Below, piece by piece: positions 42,318-50,821 of a stretch of DNA of 64,000 bases. The position numbers and the translations under genes are program-made. Every line of letters starts with the position of its first letter. Position 1 is the first letter of the stretch. The stretch is from the NCBI GenBank assembly GCA_036676475.1, contig JAKFCU010000113.1, forward strand, positions 1 to 64,000. The letters run 5' to 3'. Below the pieces are notes generated by a model that was not told the DNA's origin, searched no databases, and was given only the letters and a program-made list of their open reading frames with translations. Origin of the DNA: LC029 sp036676475. GTDB lineage: Bacteria; Bacillota; Bacilli; Aneurinibacillales; RAOX-1.

Positions 42318-42826
42318 ATCTTGAGGGCATCTCACCAGAACAGCAACAAGAACTGAACAGAAATGTATTTGTCACCACCTTGGAACAGGTAAAAGCTTGG
42401 TCTCGAAGCAATTCCTTATGGCCCCTCGGTTTTGGTCTGGCGTGCTGTGCGATCGAAATGATGGCAACGGGTGGAGCGCATTATGACTTTGACCGCTTTG
42501 GGGTTATGTTCCGTGCTTCTCCGCGTCATTCAGATTTGATGATTGTAGCCGGAACAGTGACCAAGAAGATGGCACCTGCACTTCGTCGTTTGTATGATCA
42601 AATGCCGGAACCGAAGTATGTGATTGCCATGGGTGTATGTGCTACTGCAGGTGGACCTTACGTTAACGCTTACTCCGTAGTAAAAGGAGTAGATCAAATC
42701 GTACCGGTTGATGTTTATATCCCAGGCTGTCCGCCAAACCCGGCGGCATTAATCTATGGGGTGAATAAGCTTCAAGAAAAGATTCGTTGGGAAGCGAAGA
42801 CTGGGAAGAAGGTGACCAGTCTATGA
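42308..42826 (+). CDS. nuoB: NADH-quinone oxidoreductase subunit B
   Basis: This 172-residue subunit carries the terminal 4Fe-4S cluster N2 next to the quinone site. The ligands are visible in GLACCAIEMMATGG (two adjacent Cys near 37-38), GVCATAGGPY near 102 and PGCPPNPAAL near 132. It overlaps nuoA by ten bases and nuoC by four. Confidence 0.96.
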   Translation: MELNLEGISPEQQQELNRNVFVTTLEQVKAWSRSNSLWPLGFGLACCAIEMMATGGAHYDFDRFGVMFRASPRHSDLMIVAGTVTKKMAPALRRLYDQMPEPKYVIAMGVCATAGGPYVNAYSVVKGVDQIVPVDVYIPGCPPNPAALIYGVNKLQEKIRWEAKTGKKVTSL

Positions 42827-43929
42827 CGCCTGAAGAAAAGAAAGCCGCGAAGGCGAAAGCGGTTGCTGAGGCGAAGGCTAAAGCGATGGCTAAGCTAAAG
42901 GGAGAAGAACCCGCCAAGCAAGAAGCGGCACTATCTGAAGCTACGCCCTCTGAAAAGCCAGTCAGTGAAATGACCGAAGAGGAAAAGAAGGCGGCCAAGG
43001 CAAAAGCGATTGCGGAGGCGAAAGCCAAGGCGTTGGCCAAGCTTCAAGGAGGAACTCCAACAGAAACTGCTTCTGCAGAGAAGCCGGTCAGTGAAATGAC
43101 CGAGGAAGAGAAGAAAGCTGCGAAAGCTAAAGCGATTGCAGAAGCCAAGGCAAAAGCTGTAGCGAAACTTCAAGGGGGAGCGCCAACCGAAGCCCCAGCG
43201 ACGAACAAGCCAGCTAGTGAAATGACCGATGAAGAGAAAAAAGCGGCGAAAGCTGCTGCTGTTGCTGCTGCGAAGGCTAAGGCTGCTGCCGCACTGAAGG
43301 GTGGAGATGCTGGAGCTGGTTCTGCTGATGATGAAAAGGCCAAAGCGATTGCAGCAGCGAAGGCAAAAGCTGCCGCCGCCGCTGCTGCAAAATCCAAAGC
43401 AGCAAGTGGAGAGACTGCCGAGGCTGCTGCTGCACCGAAGACGCCATCACCGAAGCAACCTGTTCTGGATAACATCGTGAAGATTCTCACAGAGAATTTC
43501 GGTGCGGACATCGTGGAAGAATCCTATGTTCGCGAAAACAGCAAGCATATGCCTACCATCGTCTTGAAGCGGGAAAAATGGCTGGAAGCCGCTACAGTAC
43601 TAAAGAATCATCCGGAATTATCGTTTGATTATGTATCTAACCTTTTAAGTGTCGATTTTAAAAATCATATGGAATCGGTCACTTACCTGTACTCTTATCC
43701 GAAAAAGCATTCCCTTTGTGTTCGAGTCAAAACAAAAGATAGAGAGGATACCCAAATTGCATCCGTGTCAAACCTTTGGGCCGGTGCCAATTGGCATGAG
43801 CGCGAAAGCTATGATTTGATGGGAATTGTGTATGTTGGGCATCCGGATATGCGCCGGATCATGCTGACAGACGATTGGGTCGGTCATCCTCTTCGCAAAG
43901 ACTATGAGCAATATGACGAGGAGGTGTGA
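42823..43929 (+). CDS. nuoC: NADH-quinone oxidoreductase subunit C with long Ala/Lys/Glu repeat extension
   Basis: The C-terminal part (about residues 210-368) is a normal NuoC (30 kDa) domain of the peripheral arm, with the hallmark RESYDLMGIVYVGHPDMRR near 330. The first 210 residues are unusual: four tandem units built around EEKKAAKAKAIAEAKAKA then LAKLQGG, each beginning MT(E/D)EEKK, and a final Ala-rich stretch. The unit is about 43 residues long and should form charged helices. I start at ATG 42823, overlapping the nuoB stop by four bases; an in-frame ATG 12 codons upstream lies inside nuoB and lacks a ribosome site. The usual family length is about 160-220 residues. Confidence 0.92.
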   Translation: MTPEEKKAAKAKAVAEAKAKAMAKLKGEEPAKQEAALSEATPSEKPVSEMTEEEKKAAKAKAIAEAKAKALAKLQGGTPTETASAEKPVSEMTEEEKKAAKAKAIAEAKAKAVAKLQGGAPTEAPATNKPASEMTDEEKKAAKAAAVAAAKAKAAAALKGGDAGAGSADDEKAKAIAAAKAKAAAAAAAKSKAASGETAEAAAAPKTPSPKQPVLDNIVKILTENFGADIVEESYVRENSKHMPTIVLKREKWLEAATVLKNHPELSFDYVSNLLSVDFKNHMESVTYLYSYPKKHSLCVRVKTKDREDTQIASVSNLWAGANWHERESYDLMGIVYVGHPDMRRIMLTDDWVGHPLRKDYEQYDEEV

Positions 43930-43934
43930 TCCGC

Positions 43935-45041
43935 ATGGCAAATTTAAGAACCGAAGAATTGACCCTGAACGTTGGACCACAGCATCCTAGTACACACGGG
44001 GTTTTACGTTTGGTTGTAACACTTGACGGGGAAACCATCAAGAAAGTAGATCCGGTCGTTGGTTACTTGCACCGTGGTACAGAAAAGCTATCAGAGGATC
44101 TAAACTATACACAGATCATCCCTTACACGGACCGAATGGACTACTTGTCATCCATGATCTGCAACTATAATCTCGTGCACTGTGTCGAAACCGCGATGGG
44201 TCTGGAAATTCCCGAACGGGCAGAGTACATTCGATTGATAACCATGGAGCTGCAGCGGATTGCCAGTCACTTGGTTTGGTTTGGAACGTATTTACTGGAT
44301 ATCGGAGCGATGACTCCTTTCCTATTCGCTTTCCGTGATCGTGAAGCGATTCTAGAGATGTTTAACGAGCTGTCAGGTGCCCGCTTGACCTACAACTATA
44401 TGCGTGTAGGCGGCGTGAAGTGGGATACCCCTCCAGGCTGGATTGAGAAAGTGAAAAACTTCTTGCCTTATTTTAAAAAAGAGCTGGAAGGATATCATCA
44501 ATTGGTATCCGGAAACGAAATCTTCTTGAAGCGTGTTATTGGGGTAGGAAAATATACTGCTGAACAGGCTATCAACTATGGATTGAGCGGGGTTCCCCTT
44601 CGCTCTACGGGTATAAAATGGGACCTTCGCCGCGATGAAGCCTATTCGATCTATGATCGATTTGAATTCGATGTTCCAACCGCAACAGAAGGGGATTGCC
44701 ATGCTCGTTACCGTCTTCGCATGGAAGAAATGGCGCAATCCATTCGCATACTTGAACAAGCTGTTGCTCAGTTCCCGAATGACGGAGAAATCATGGCTAA
44801 GGTGCCTCGTGTGATTCGTCCGCCTCAGGGGGAATGCTTCACGCGAATCGAAGCACCTCGCGGAGAACTAGGCACTTACATTTACAGTGAGGGAAAGGAT
44901 AAGCCTTATCGCTTGAAATTCCGTCGTCCATCCTTTGTGAACCTGTCCATCCTTCCAGAAATTTTAGTAGGGGACAATATGGCCAACATGATTGCGGTAT
45001 TGGGAAGCGTTGATATCGTTTTAGGGGAGGTTGACGCGTAA
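43935..45041 (+). CDS. nuoD: NADH-quinone oxidoreductase subunit D
   Basis: This 368-residue 49-kDa subunit forms the quinone pocket with NuoB. Typical segments are LNVGPQHPSTHGVLRL near the N-terminus, HRGTEKL near 45, and PRGELGTYIYS near 315. I start at ATG 43935 after GAGGAGGTG, part of which is the nuoC stop region; the GTG three codons upstream is inside that site. The stop overlaps the nuoH ATG by one base (TAATG). Confidence 0.96.
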   Translation: MANLRTEELTLNVGPQHPSTHGVLRLVVTLDGETIKKVDPVVGYLHRGTEKLSEDLNYTQIIPYTDRMDYLSSMICNYNLVHCVETAMGLEIPERAEYIRLITMELQRIASHLVWFGTYLLDIGAMTPFLFAFRDREAILEMFNELSGARLTYNYMRVGGVKWDTPPGWIEKVKNFLPYFKKELEGYHQLVSGNEIFLKRVIGVGKYTAEQAINYGLSGVPLRSTGIKWDLRRDEAYSIYDRFEFDVPTATEGDCHARYRLRMEEMAQSIRILEQAVAQFPNDGEIMAKVPRVIRPPQGECFTRIEAPRGELGTYIYSEGKDKPYRLKFRRPSFVNLSILPEILVGDNMANMIAVLGSVDIVLGEVDA

Positions 45042-46042
45042 TGAATCAGTTTTTGCAGCAACCTTTAGGACTTTTCAATGGTTCGGTGTTTCTTTTATCA
45101 GGTGTTGCCCTGCTTGGGGTTGTTTTAGGTTTTGTTACGTACGCTATCTATTTTGAGCGTAAAGTAATCGGCTGGATGCAGGTTCGTATGGGTCCAAACC
45201 GTACGGGTCCATTAGGTCTTTTACAAACCGTAGCTGACGTACTAAAGCTATTACTTAAAGAAGATATCATGCCAAAGCTTGCCGATAAGCCGCTATTTAT
45301 TTTAGCGCCGCTGATCGCCTTCGTTCCGGCATTTGCCGTATTAGCGACCATGCCTTTTACGGAAACCTTGCATTTTGCGAATCTGAATATCGGACTGATC
45401 TATTACATTGCCGTTGCAGGTATTACCACTCTAGGTGTAATTACTGGAGGATGGGCTTCGAATAACAAATATGCGCTGATGGGGGCTATGCGTTCCGTTG
45501 CCCAGATGATCAGCTATGAGATTCCGTTAATCATGTCCCTAGTCGGTGTCATTTTGATGACGGGAAGCTTGAACTTGATTGATATTGTCAAACAACAGGA
45601 GGAAATGGGTGTTTGGTTCATTATCCCGCAAATCCTAGGGTTTGGAGTCTTCATGATTGCTTCTTTGGCGGAGTTAAACCGTACGCCGTTTGACTTGCCG
45701 GAAGCGGAATCGGAGTTAGTTGCCGGTTATCATGTCGAATATAGCGGCTTCCGCATGGCCTTCTTTTTCTTGGCGGAATATGTCTATGTGTTTGGAATGG
45801 CTTCTCTTACCACGATCGTATTTTTGGGAGGCTGGCTGCCGCCGTTTGCCTTCTTAGGATTTATTCCTGGGATCATCTGGTTCATCTTGAAATTTTGTGC
45901 GGTTGTATTCTTCTATATCTGGCTGCGTGCCACGATGCCTCGTATGCGTGCGGATCAGTTGATGCAAATGGGCTGGAAGGTGCTGCTGCCGCTATCGCTT
46001 GTTAATATCTTTTTAACAGCCCTCCTGAAGGAATTCCTGTAA
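45041..46042 (+). CDS. nuoH: NADH-quinone oxidoreductase subunit H
   Basis: This 333-residue subunit with eight membrane helices joins the membrane and peripheral arms and lines the quinone channel. Conserved segments are ERKVIGWMQVRMGPNR near residue 38, the LAELNRTPFDLPEAESELVAGY loop (in parts) near 210 and ATMPRMRADQLM near 303. It overlaps nuoD by one base. Confidence 0.96.
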   Translation: MNQFLQQPLGLFNGSVFLLSGVALLGVVLGFVTYAIYFERKVIGWMQVRMGPNRTGPLGLLQTVADVLKLLLKEDIMPKLADKPLFILAPLIAFVPAFAVLATMPFTETLHFANLNIGLIYYIAVAGITTLGVITGGWASNNKYALMGAMRSVAQMISYEIPLIMSLVGVILMTGSLNLIDIVKQQEEMGVWFIIPQILGFGVFMIASLAELNRTPFDLPEAESELVAGYHVEYSGFRMAFFFLAEYVYVFGMASLTTIVFLGGWLPPFAFLGFIPGIIWFILKFCAVVFFYIWLRATMPRMRADQLMQMGWKVLLPLSLVNIFLTALLKEFL

Positions 46043-46063
46043 AAGAGGAAGGGTTCAGGGAAC

Positions 46064-46084
46064 CGGCTGCCGGCAGGGCAGCCG
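46064..46084 (+). promoter_or_regulatory. Intercistronic stem-loop between nuoH and nuoI
   Basis: CGGCTGCC and GGCAGCCG pair perfectly around GGCAG. No T-run. It is the only long gap in the first half of the operon. Confidence 0.65.
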
Positions 46085-46110
46085 ATGTTGAAAACGAGGG
46101 GTGAAAGAAC

Positions 46111-46527
46111 ATGCTAGGTCTTGCTAAAGGGTTAAGTTATACCTTAAAGGCTTTAACGATGAAAAAGGTAACCACCCGCTATCCGGACGAACCGATTATC
46201 ATGCCTGACCGCTTCCGCGGCATCCAGCACTTTGATCCGGAGAAATGCATCGTTTGTAACCAATGCGTGCGCATTTGTCCTACAAGCTGCATTGATTTGG
46301 TCGGGAAAGCTTCGACTGACCCGAATAAAAAAGGGAAAGTTATCGATACCTACGATATCAATTTTGAAATTTGTATTTTATGCGATTTATGTACAGAAGT
46401 GTGTCCGACTGAAGCGATTGTGATGACCAATAACTTTGAATTGGCCAGCTTTAGCCGCGATGAACTGTTTAAGGATTTGAAATGGCTTCACGAAAACAAT
46501 ACCAATGTCAGAAAGGAACAGCATTAA
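46111..46527 (+). CDS. nuoI: NADH-quinone oxidoreductase subunit I
   Basis: This 138-residue ferredoxin-like subunit carries two 4Fe-4S clusters: CIVCNQCVRICP near residue 49 and CILCDLCTEVCP near 89. The N-terminal helix anchors it to the membrane arm. The ATG follows CGAGGGGTGAAAGAAC. With no NuoEFG encoded here, this subunit is the likely entry point for electrons from an outside donor. Confidence 0.95.
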   Translation: MLGLAKGLSYTLKALTMKKVTTRYPDEPIIMPDRFRGIQHFDPEKCIVCNQCVRICPTSCIDLVGKASTDPNKKGKVIDTYDINFEICILCDLCTEVCPTEAIVMTNNFELASFSRDELFKDLKWLHENNTNVRKEQH

Positions 46528-46528
46528 T

Positions 46529-47035
46529 ATGAGTGGACAATTTATTGCCTTCTTTATCCTTTCGCTTTTGACGATTGGCGGAGCCGTGTTCATGATCAGC
46601 TTTACCAAGGTCGTTCATCAGGTCGTTGCTTTGGCCTTTACGTTTTTGAGCATTGCCGGACTCTATGTGCTGTTAGAAGCTGAGTTTGTGGCAGTTACGC
46701 AGATTCTCGTCTACTCCGGTGCCGTTTCGATTCTGATGCTGTTTGGGATCATGTTGACTAAGCATGACGCCCAAGATCAAGATCCTCGCCGCAAAGGATT
46801 TAAGATTTTTGCTTTTCTTGTGGTGGCTGGATTCTTCGCTTTGATGTTCACAGGGATTCAAACGATGAATATTCAAGGGGAGCCTGCTGTATTTTCAGAG
46901 CAAAACAATGTCATGGAGATCGGGAAAGCGATGTTTAATCAATATGTGATTCCGTTCGAAATTACGTCGGTCTTGCTCCTGGTTGCGCTAATCGGAGCGA
47001 TTATTCTGGCCAAGAAGGAGACTGGAGACGAATGA
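46529..47035 (+). CDS. nuoJ: NADH-quinone oxidoreductase subunit J
   Basis: This 168-residue membrane subunit has five hydrophobic segments and the conserved VYSGAVSILMLFGIML segment near residue 60, with the pi-bulge helix typical of NuoJ. I start at ATG 46529; AAAGGA precedes it with about 11 bases of spacing. An in-frame ATG at 46505 lies inside nuoI before that site. It overlaps nuoK by four bases. Confidence 0.93.
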   Translation: MSGQFIAFFILSLLTIGGAVFMISFTKVVHQVVALAFTFLSIAGLYVLLEAEFVAVTQILVYSGAVSILMLFGIMLTKHDAQDQDPRRKGFKIFAFLVVAGFFALMFTGIQTMNIQGEPAVFSEQNNVMEIGKAMFNQYVIPFEITSVLLLVALIGAIILAKKETGDE

Positions 47036-47343
47036 GTGTACCTTTAGCTTCCTATTTGCTTGTCGCGCTTATTTTATTTTGTGTAGGATTATTTGGCGCC
47101 ATTACGAAGCGTAATGCGGTGGTCGTCTTGCTTTGTATCGAATTGATGCTGAATGCGGTCAATATCAACTTTGTGGCCTTTGCCAAGTACGGTGTGCTGG
47201 CCAACCTGACCGGCCAGATCTTCTCCTTGTTCAGCATCACGCTTGCGGCTGCTGAAGCGGCGTTAGGTGTGGCAATCTTGATTTCCTTATACCGTAACCG
47301 CAGCACCGTCAATGTGGATGAAATGGACTTATTAAAAAGATAG
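47032..47343 (+). CDS. nuoK: NADH-quinone oxidoreductase subunit K
   Basis: This 103-residue three-helix subunit (MrpC-like) has the two membrane glutamates used in proton transfer, in LLCIELMLNAVN near residue 36 and LAAAEAALGVAI near 70. It overlaps the nuoJ stop (ATGA) by four bases. Confidence 0.95.
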   Translation: MSVPLASYLLVALILFCVGLFGAITKRNAVVVLLCIELMLNAVNINFVAFAKYGVLANLTGQIFSLFSITLAAAEAALGVAILISLYRNRSTVNVDEMDLLKR

Positions 47344-47382
47344 GAGAAGAAAGCAGTCTCTTAGCAGGGCTACTTCCTTCTC
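47344..47382 (+). promoter_or_regulatory. Intercistronic stem-loop between nuoK and nuoL
   Basis: GAGAAGAAAGCAG pairs with CTACTTCCTTCTC with two symmetric mismatches and a 13-nt loop. No T-run. Confidence 0.5.
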
Positions 47383-47408
47383 TCTAGAAGAGGAAGGGTG
47401 AAATCATA

Positions 47409-49292
47409 ATGATGTCCAACGCATGGCTGATTCCTCTCTTTCCGCTCCTGTCCTTTCTCATACTGTTGGCTTTCGGCCGCCAGTTAAAAGAAAGTTCCGC
47501 CTATGTCGGGATCCTTGCGACCTTTGCCGGTTTTGTACTGGCTCTCGGCAGTTTCTTTGAGCGCTTCGCTTCAGGAGCAGAGGATTATTATTTTGCGTTT
47601 GAATGGTTGACCCTTGGCGACAAGGGCATCGAGATGGGATTTTTGGTGAACCAGTTGAATGCGATGATGCTAGTTATCGTCACTTTCGTCAGTATGCTGG
47701 TCCATATTTATTCCAAAGGGTATATGCATGGAGATGAACGCTTCCCAGTGTTCTATTCCTATCTGGCACTCTTTACTTTTTCCATGTTGGGTTTAGTTAT
47801 TTCTCCTAACCTGCTTCAGGTTTATATCTTTTGGGAGCTAGTAGGGGTTTGTTCGTTCTTGCTTGTAGGTTTTTACTTCTTCAAGCCGGAAGCAAAAGCA
47901 GCTGCGAAAAAGGCCTTTATCGTTACTCGAATTGGGGACGTGGGGCTGTTCATCGGGATTGTGCTTTTATTCTGGTTTGCGGGAAGCTTTAACTTTGTGG
48001 AGGTTTTTGCTGCGGTTCAAAATGGAGCGATGGAGTCTTGGCAGATTACTCTCGTTGGAATCCTGATCTTTATTGGGGCGGTTGGTAAATCCGGTCAGTT
48101 CCCGCTTCATACGTGGTTGCCGGATGCAATGGAAGGACCTACACCGGTTTCTGCCTTGATCCACGCAGCGACAATGGTTGCCGCTGGGGTTTACTTGGTA
48201 GCTACCATGTTTCCGCTCTATCAGGCATCTGCTGATGCAAGTTTGGTTGTGGCCTATATCGGTGGAATTACCGCGATATTCGCTGCTTCTATCGGTTTGA
48301 CTCAGCGCGATATCAAGCGCGTATTGGCTTACTCTACGGTCAGTCAATTAGGTTATATGATGCTTGCTCTTGGTATGGCTTCCGTTGCTGGTTATGTAGC
48401 CGGTGCGTTCCACTTAATGACGCATGCCTTTTTCAAGGCCCTTCTGTTCTTGGCTGCAGGTAGCGTAATCCATGCGGTTCATACCCAGGACATTTTTGAA
48501 ATGGGTGGCCTGTTCAGTAAGATGCGTATCACAGGAACGGTTTTCTTAATTGGATGTTTGGCCATTGCTGGGGTTCCTCCTTTTGCAGGGTACTTCTCTA
48601 AGGAAGAAATTATCGGTGCTGTCTATGCAGAAGGTCATTATGGATTGTTTGCTATCGCGCTGATCGCTGCTTTCTTTACAGCGTTTTATATGTTCCGTCT
48701 GTTCTTTGTTACCTTTACGGGTAAACCGGCTGATAAACATATGCATAGTCATGCCCATGAGTCTCCATTCGTCATGACAATACCTATGATTTTGTTAGCC
48801 ATACTAGCCATCTCGGCTGGTTGGATCAATACTCCTGGAAATCCGGTGCTAGGTCATTGGCTAGCGGAAGGCATGGCAGGAGCGGAAGAAGGCCATCATG
48901 CTCCGATCTGGATTGCAATTTTGGCCACTGGTGTTTCTCTATTAGGAATTTTGCTTGCTTACTTGATGTACACCAAGAAGTCTCTTTCCCGCGATATCAT
49001 TGCAGGTCCACTTCCTTGGCTATATCAATTGTCGTTTAATAAGTATTGGATTGATGAAATTTATCATGCGGTGTTTGTACGTCCACTGCGTGCGATCGGA
49101 TCCTTCTTAATCCTTGTCGATGTTTACATTATCGATGGACTCGTTCGTTTGGTCAGCGCCTTTACGAATGAGCTGGGTCATGCAGGCGCACGTGTGCAAA
49201 ATGGTCAGGTTCAAACCTATGGTGCGATTGCTTTCTTGGGTATTGTGCTGTTGGCAATTGGCTTGACGTTCGTAAGGGGGTATCTAGGATAA
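47409..49292 (+). CDS. nuoL: NADH-quinone oxidoreductase subunit L
   Basis: This 627-residue antiporter-like subunit is one of three proton-pumping modules. The helix-5 glutamate is in FWELVGVCSFLLVGFY near residue 145, the helix-7 region has GKSGQFPLHTWLPDAMEGPTPVSALIHAATMV (in parts) near 225, and the C-terminal lateral helix runs from about 520. The ATG follows AGGAAGGGTGAAATC. A His-rich loop (HMHSHAHES) near 450 is a local feature. Confidence 0.96.
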   Translation: MMSNAWLIPLFPLLSFLILLAFGRQLKESSAYVGILATFAGFVLALGSFFERFASGAEDYYFAFEWLTLGDKGIEMGFLVNQLNAMMLVIVTFVSMLVHIYSKGYMHGDERFPVFYSYLALFTFSMLGLVISPNLLQVYIFWELVGVCSFLLVGFYFFKPEAKAAAKKAFIVTRIGDVGLFIGIVLLFWFAGSFNFVEVFAAVQNGAMESWQITLVGILIFIGAVGKSGQFPLHTWLPDAMEGPTPVSALIHAATMVAAGVYLVATMFPLYQASADASLVVAYIGGITAIFAASIGLTQRDIKRVLAYSTVSQLGYMMLALGMASVAGYVAGAFHLMTHAFFKALLFLAAGSVIHAVHTQDIFEMGGLFSKMRITGTVFLIGCLAIAGVPPFAGYFSKEEIIGAVYAEGHYGLFAIALIAAFFTAFYMFRLFFVTFTGKPADKHMHSHAHESPFVMTIPMILLAILAISAGWINTPGNPVLGHWLAEGMAGAEEGHHAPIWIAILATGVSLLGILLAYLMYTKKSLSRDIIAGPLPWLYQLSFNKYWIDEIYHAVFVRPLRAIGSFLILVDVYIIDGLVRLVSAFTNELGHAGARVQNGQVQTYGAIAFLGIVLLAIGLTFVRGYLG

Positions 49293-49293
49293 A

Positions 49294-50817
49294 ATGGATA
49301 GCATGTTACTGACGTTACTCACCTTTTCTCCATTGCTCGGTTTGATCCTATTGGCTTTCATCCCGCGGACGCAAGTCGGAACTTTAAAGCTGATTGGGAT
49401 TTTATCAACACTGTTACCATTAGCTTTAGGATTTTCCATGTATTCCAGCTTTGATTACAATCAAGCCGGATTGCAGTTTGCTGAGAAGTACCTTTGGTTT
49501 TCCATTCCAGCTGATCAGGTTTCCTTCCCGATCAACTATGAAATGGGTGTAGATGGATTATCCATGCCGCTTGTGCTGTTGGCTGCCTTAATCGGATTTT
49601 TCGCTGCGGTGTCCGGAGCGGTGTTCGTAAAGAAGCGTTGGAAGGAATTCTTCATTCTGTTCACGATTATGGAAATTGGGATGCTTGGGGTATTTACTTC
49701 GCAAAACCTGTTCCTATTCTTTATTTTCTTCGAATTGACCTTAATTCCGATGTTTTTCATCATGGGGATTTGGGGCTATTTGGAGAAAGAAAAAGCGGCT
49801 ATGAAGTTCCTTCTTTATAACGGAGTAGGTTCCGCGATCATGCTGATCGTGTTTGTGGCCCTGTTCATGAACGTATGGACATTAAGCTTTGTGGAAATTA
49901 AGGATGCGTTATCGAATCCGATGTCTCCGTTTAACGTTCAGGAATCCCCTGGCTACATTGGAGAAGGATTGCGTTACGGATTATTTATCGCCCTGTTGAT
50001 TGCTTTTGCTATCAAGATGCCAATCGCACCGCTTCACACGTGGATGGTGAAGGCTTATCAAGAGTCTCCGGCTCCTGCCGTGTTAGTGTCTTCAGGTGTT
50101 TTGATCAAGATTGGTGCTTATGGTTTAATTCGCTTTAACGTTGGCTTCTTCCCTGAAGTAGCTCAAGACATGGCTGCGTTTTTGGCGGTTTTAGGTGTCA
50201 TTAATATTATTTATGGTGCTCTTCTGGCTTTAGTACAAAAGAGCTTGAAGCTTGTGCTTGCTTACTCTAGCTTAAGCCATATGGGAATTGTACTGCTTGG
50301 GGTGGCTTCGATGAATGAAATAGGTTTCCAAGGTGCGATTTTCCAAATGGTTTCCCACGGGATGGTGGCCGCTCTCATGTTCTTTATCGTGAGCATGATT
50401 TTTGAGCGTACGTTTACGGCAGAGTTGAAGGATCTCGGCGGTTTGTCCAAATCGATGCCTTTTATTGGCGGAATGTTTTTGACGGCTGCCATGGCATCTG
50501 CAGGTCTGCCTGGGATGTCCGGGTTTATTAGTGAATTTATGGCCTTCTTGGGCTTGTTTAAAGAGATGCCGGTTCTCGCTGCGGTGGGTACCCTGGGGAT
50601 TATCCTAACGGCTGTTTATTTACTTCGCGCTGTTCTCGGTACGACGTATGGTCCGACACCCGATCGCTTTGCAGGGCTAGCGGATGCACAGCCTTTGGAA
50701 GTGCTGCCTATGGTTGTGTTTTTAGGCTTGATCGTCCTGATCGGGGTTTATCCTGCCGTTCTGAGTGAACCGATGCAAGCTACATTACAAAATATTGTTC
50801 CAAAGATAGGAGGGTGA
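49294..50817 (+). CDS. nuoM: NADH-quinone oxidoreductase subunit M
   Basis: This 507-residue antiporter-like proton-pumping subunit has about 14 helices, FFELTLIPMFFIMGIWG near residue 147 with the conserved helix-5 Glu, and PIAPLHTWMVKAYQESPAPAV (in parts) near 243. It starts two bases after the nuoL stop. Confidence 0.96.
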   Translation: MDSMLLTLLTFSPLLGLILLAFIPRTQVGTLKLIGILSTLLPLALGFSMYSSFDYNQAGLQFAEKYLWFSIPADQVSFPINYEMGVDGLSMPLVLLAALIGFFAAVSGAVFVKKRWKEFFILFTIMEIGMLGVFTSQNLFLFFIFFELTLIPMFFIMGIWGYLEKEKAAMKFLLYNGVGSAIMLIVFVALFMNVWTLSFVEIKDALSNPMSPFNVQESPGYIGEGLRYGLFIALLIAFAIKMPIAPLHTWMVKAYQESPAPAVLVSSGVLIKIGAYGLIRFNVGFFPEVAQDMAAFLAVLGVINIIYGALLALVQKSLKLVLAYSSLSHMGIVLLGVASMNEIGFQGAIFQMVSHGMVAALMFFIVSMIFERTFTAELKDLGGLSKSMPFIGGMFLTAAMASAGLPGMSGFISEFMAFLGLFKEMPVLAAVGTLGIILTAVYLLRAVLGTTYGPTPDRFAGLADAQPLEVLPMVVFLGLIVLIGVYPAVLSEPMQATLQNIVPKIGG

Positions 50818-50821
50818 GCCG

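Noticed and set aside
43170..43511. Ala/Phe-rich minus-strand frame opposite nuoC
   Set aside because: Complement of the low-complexity repeat region.
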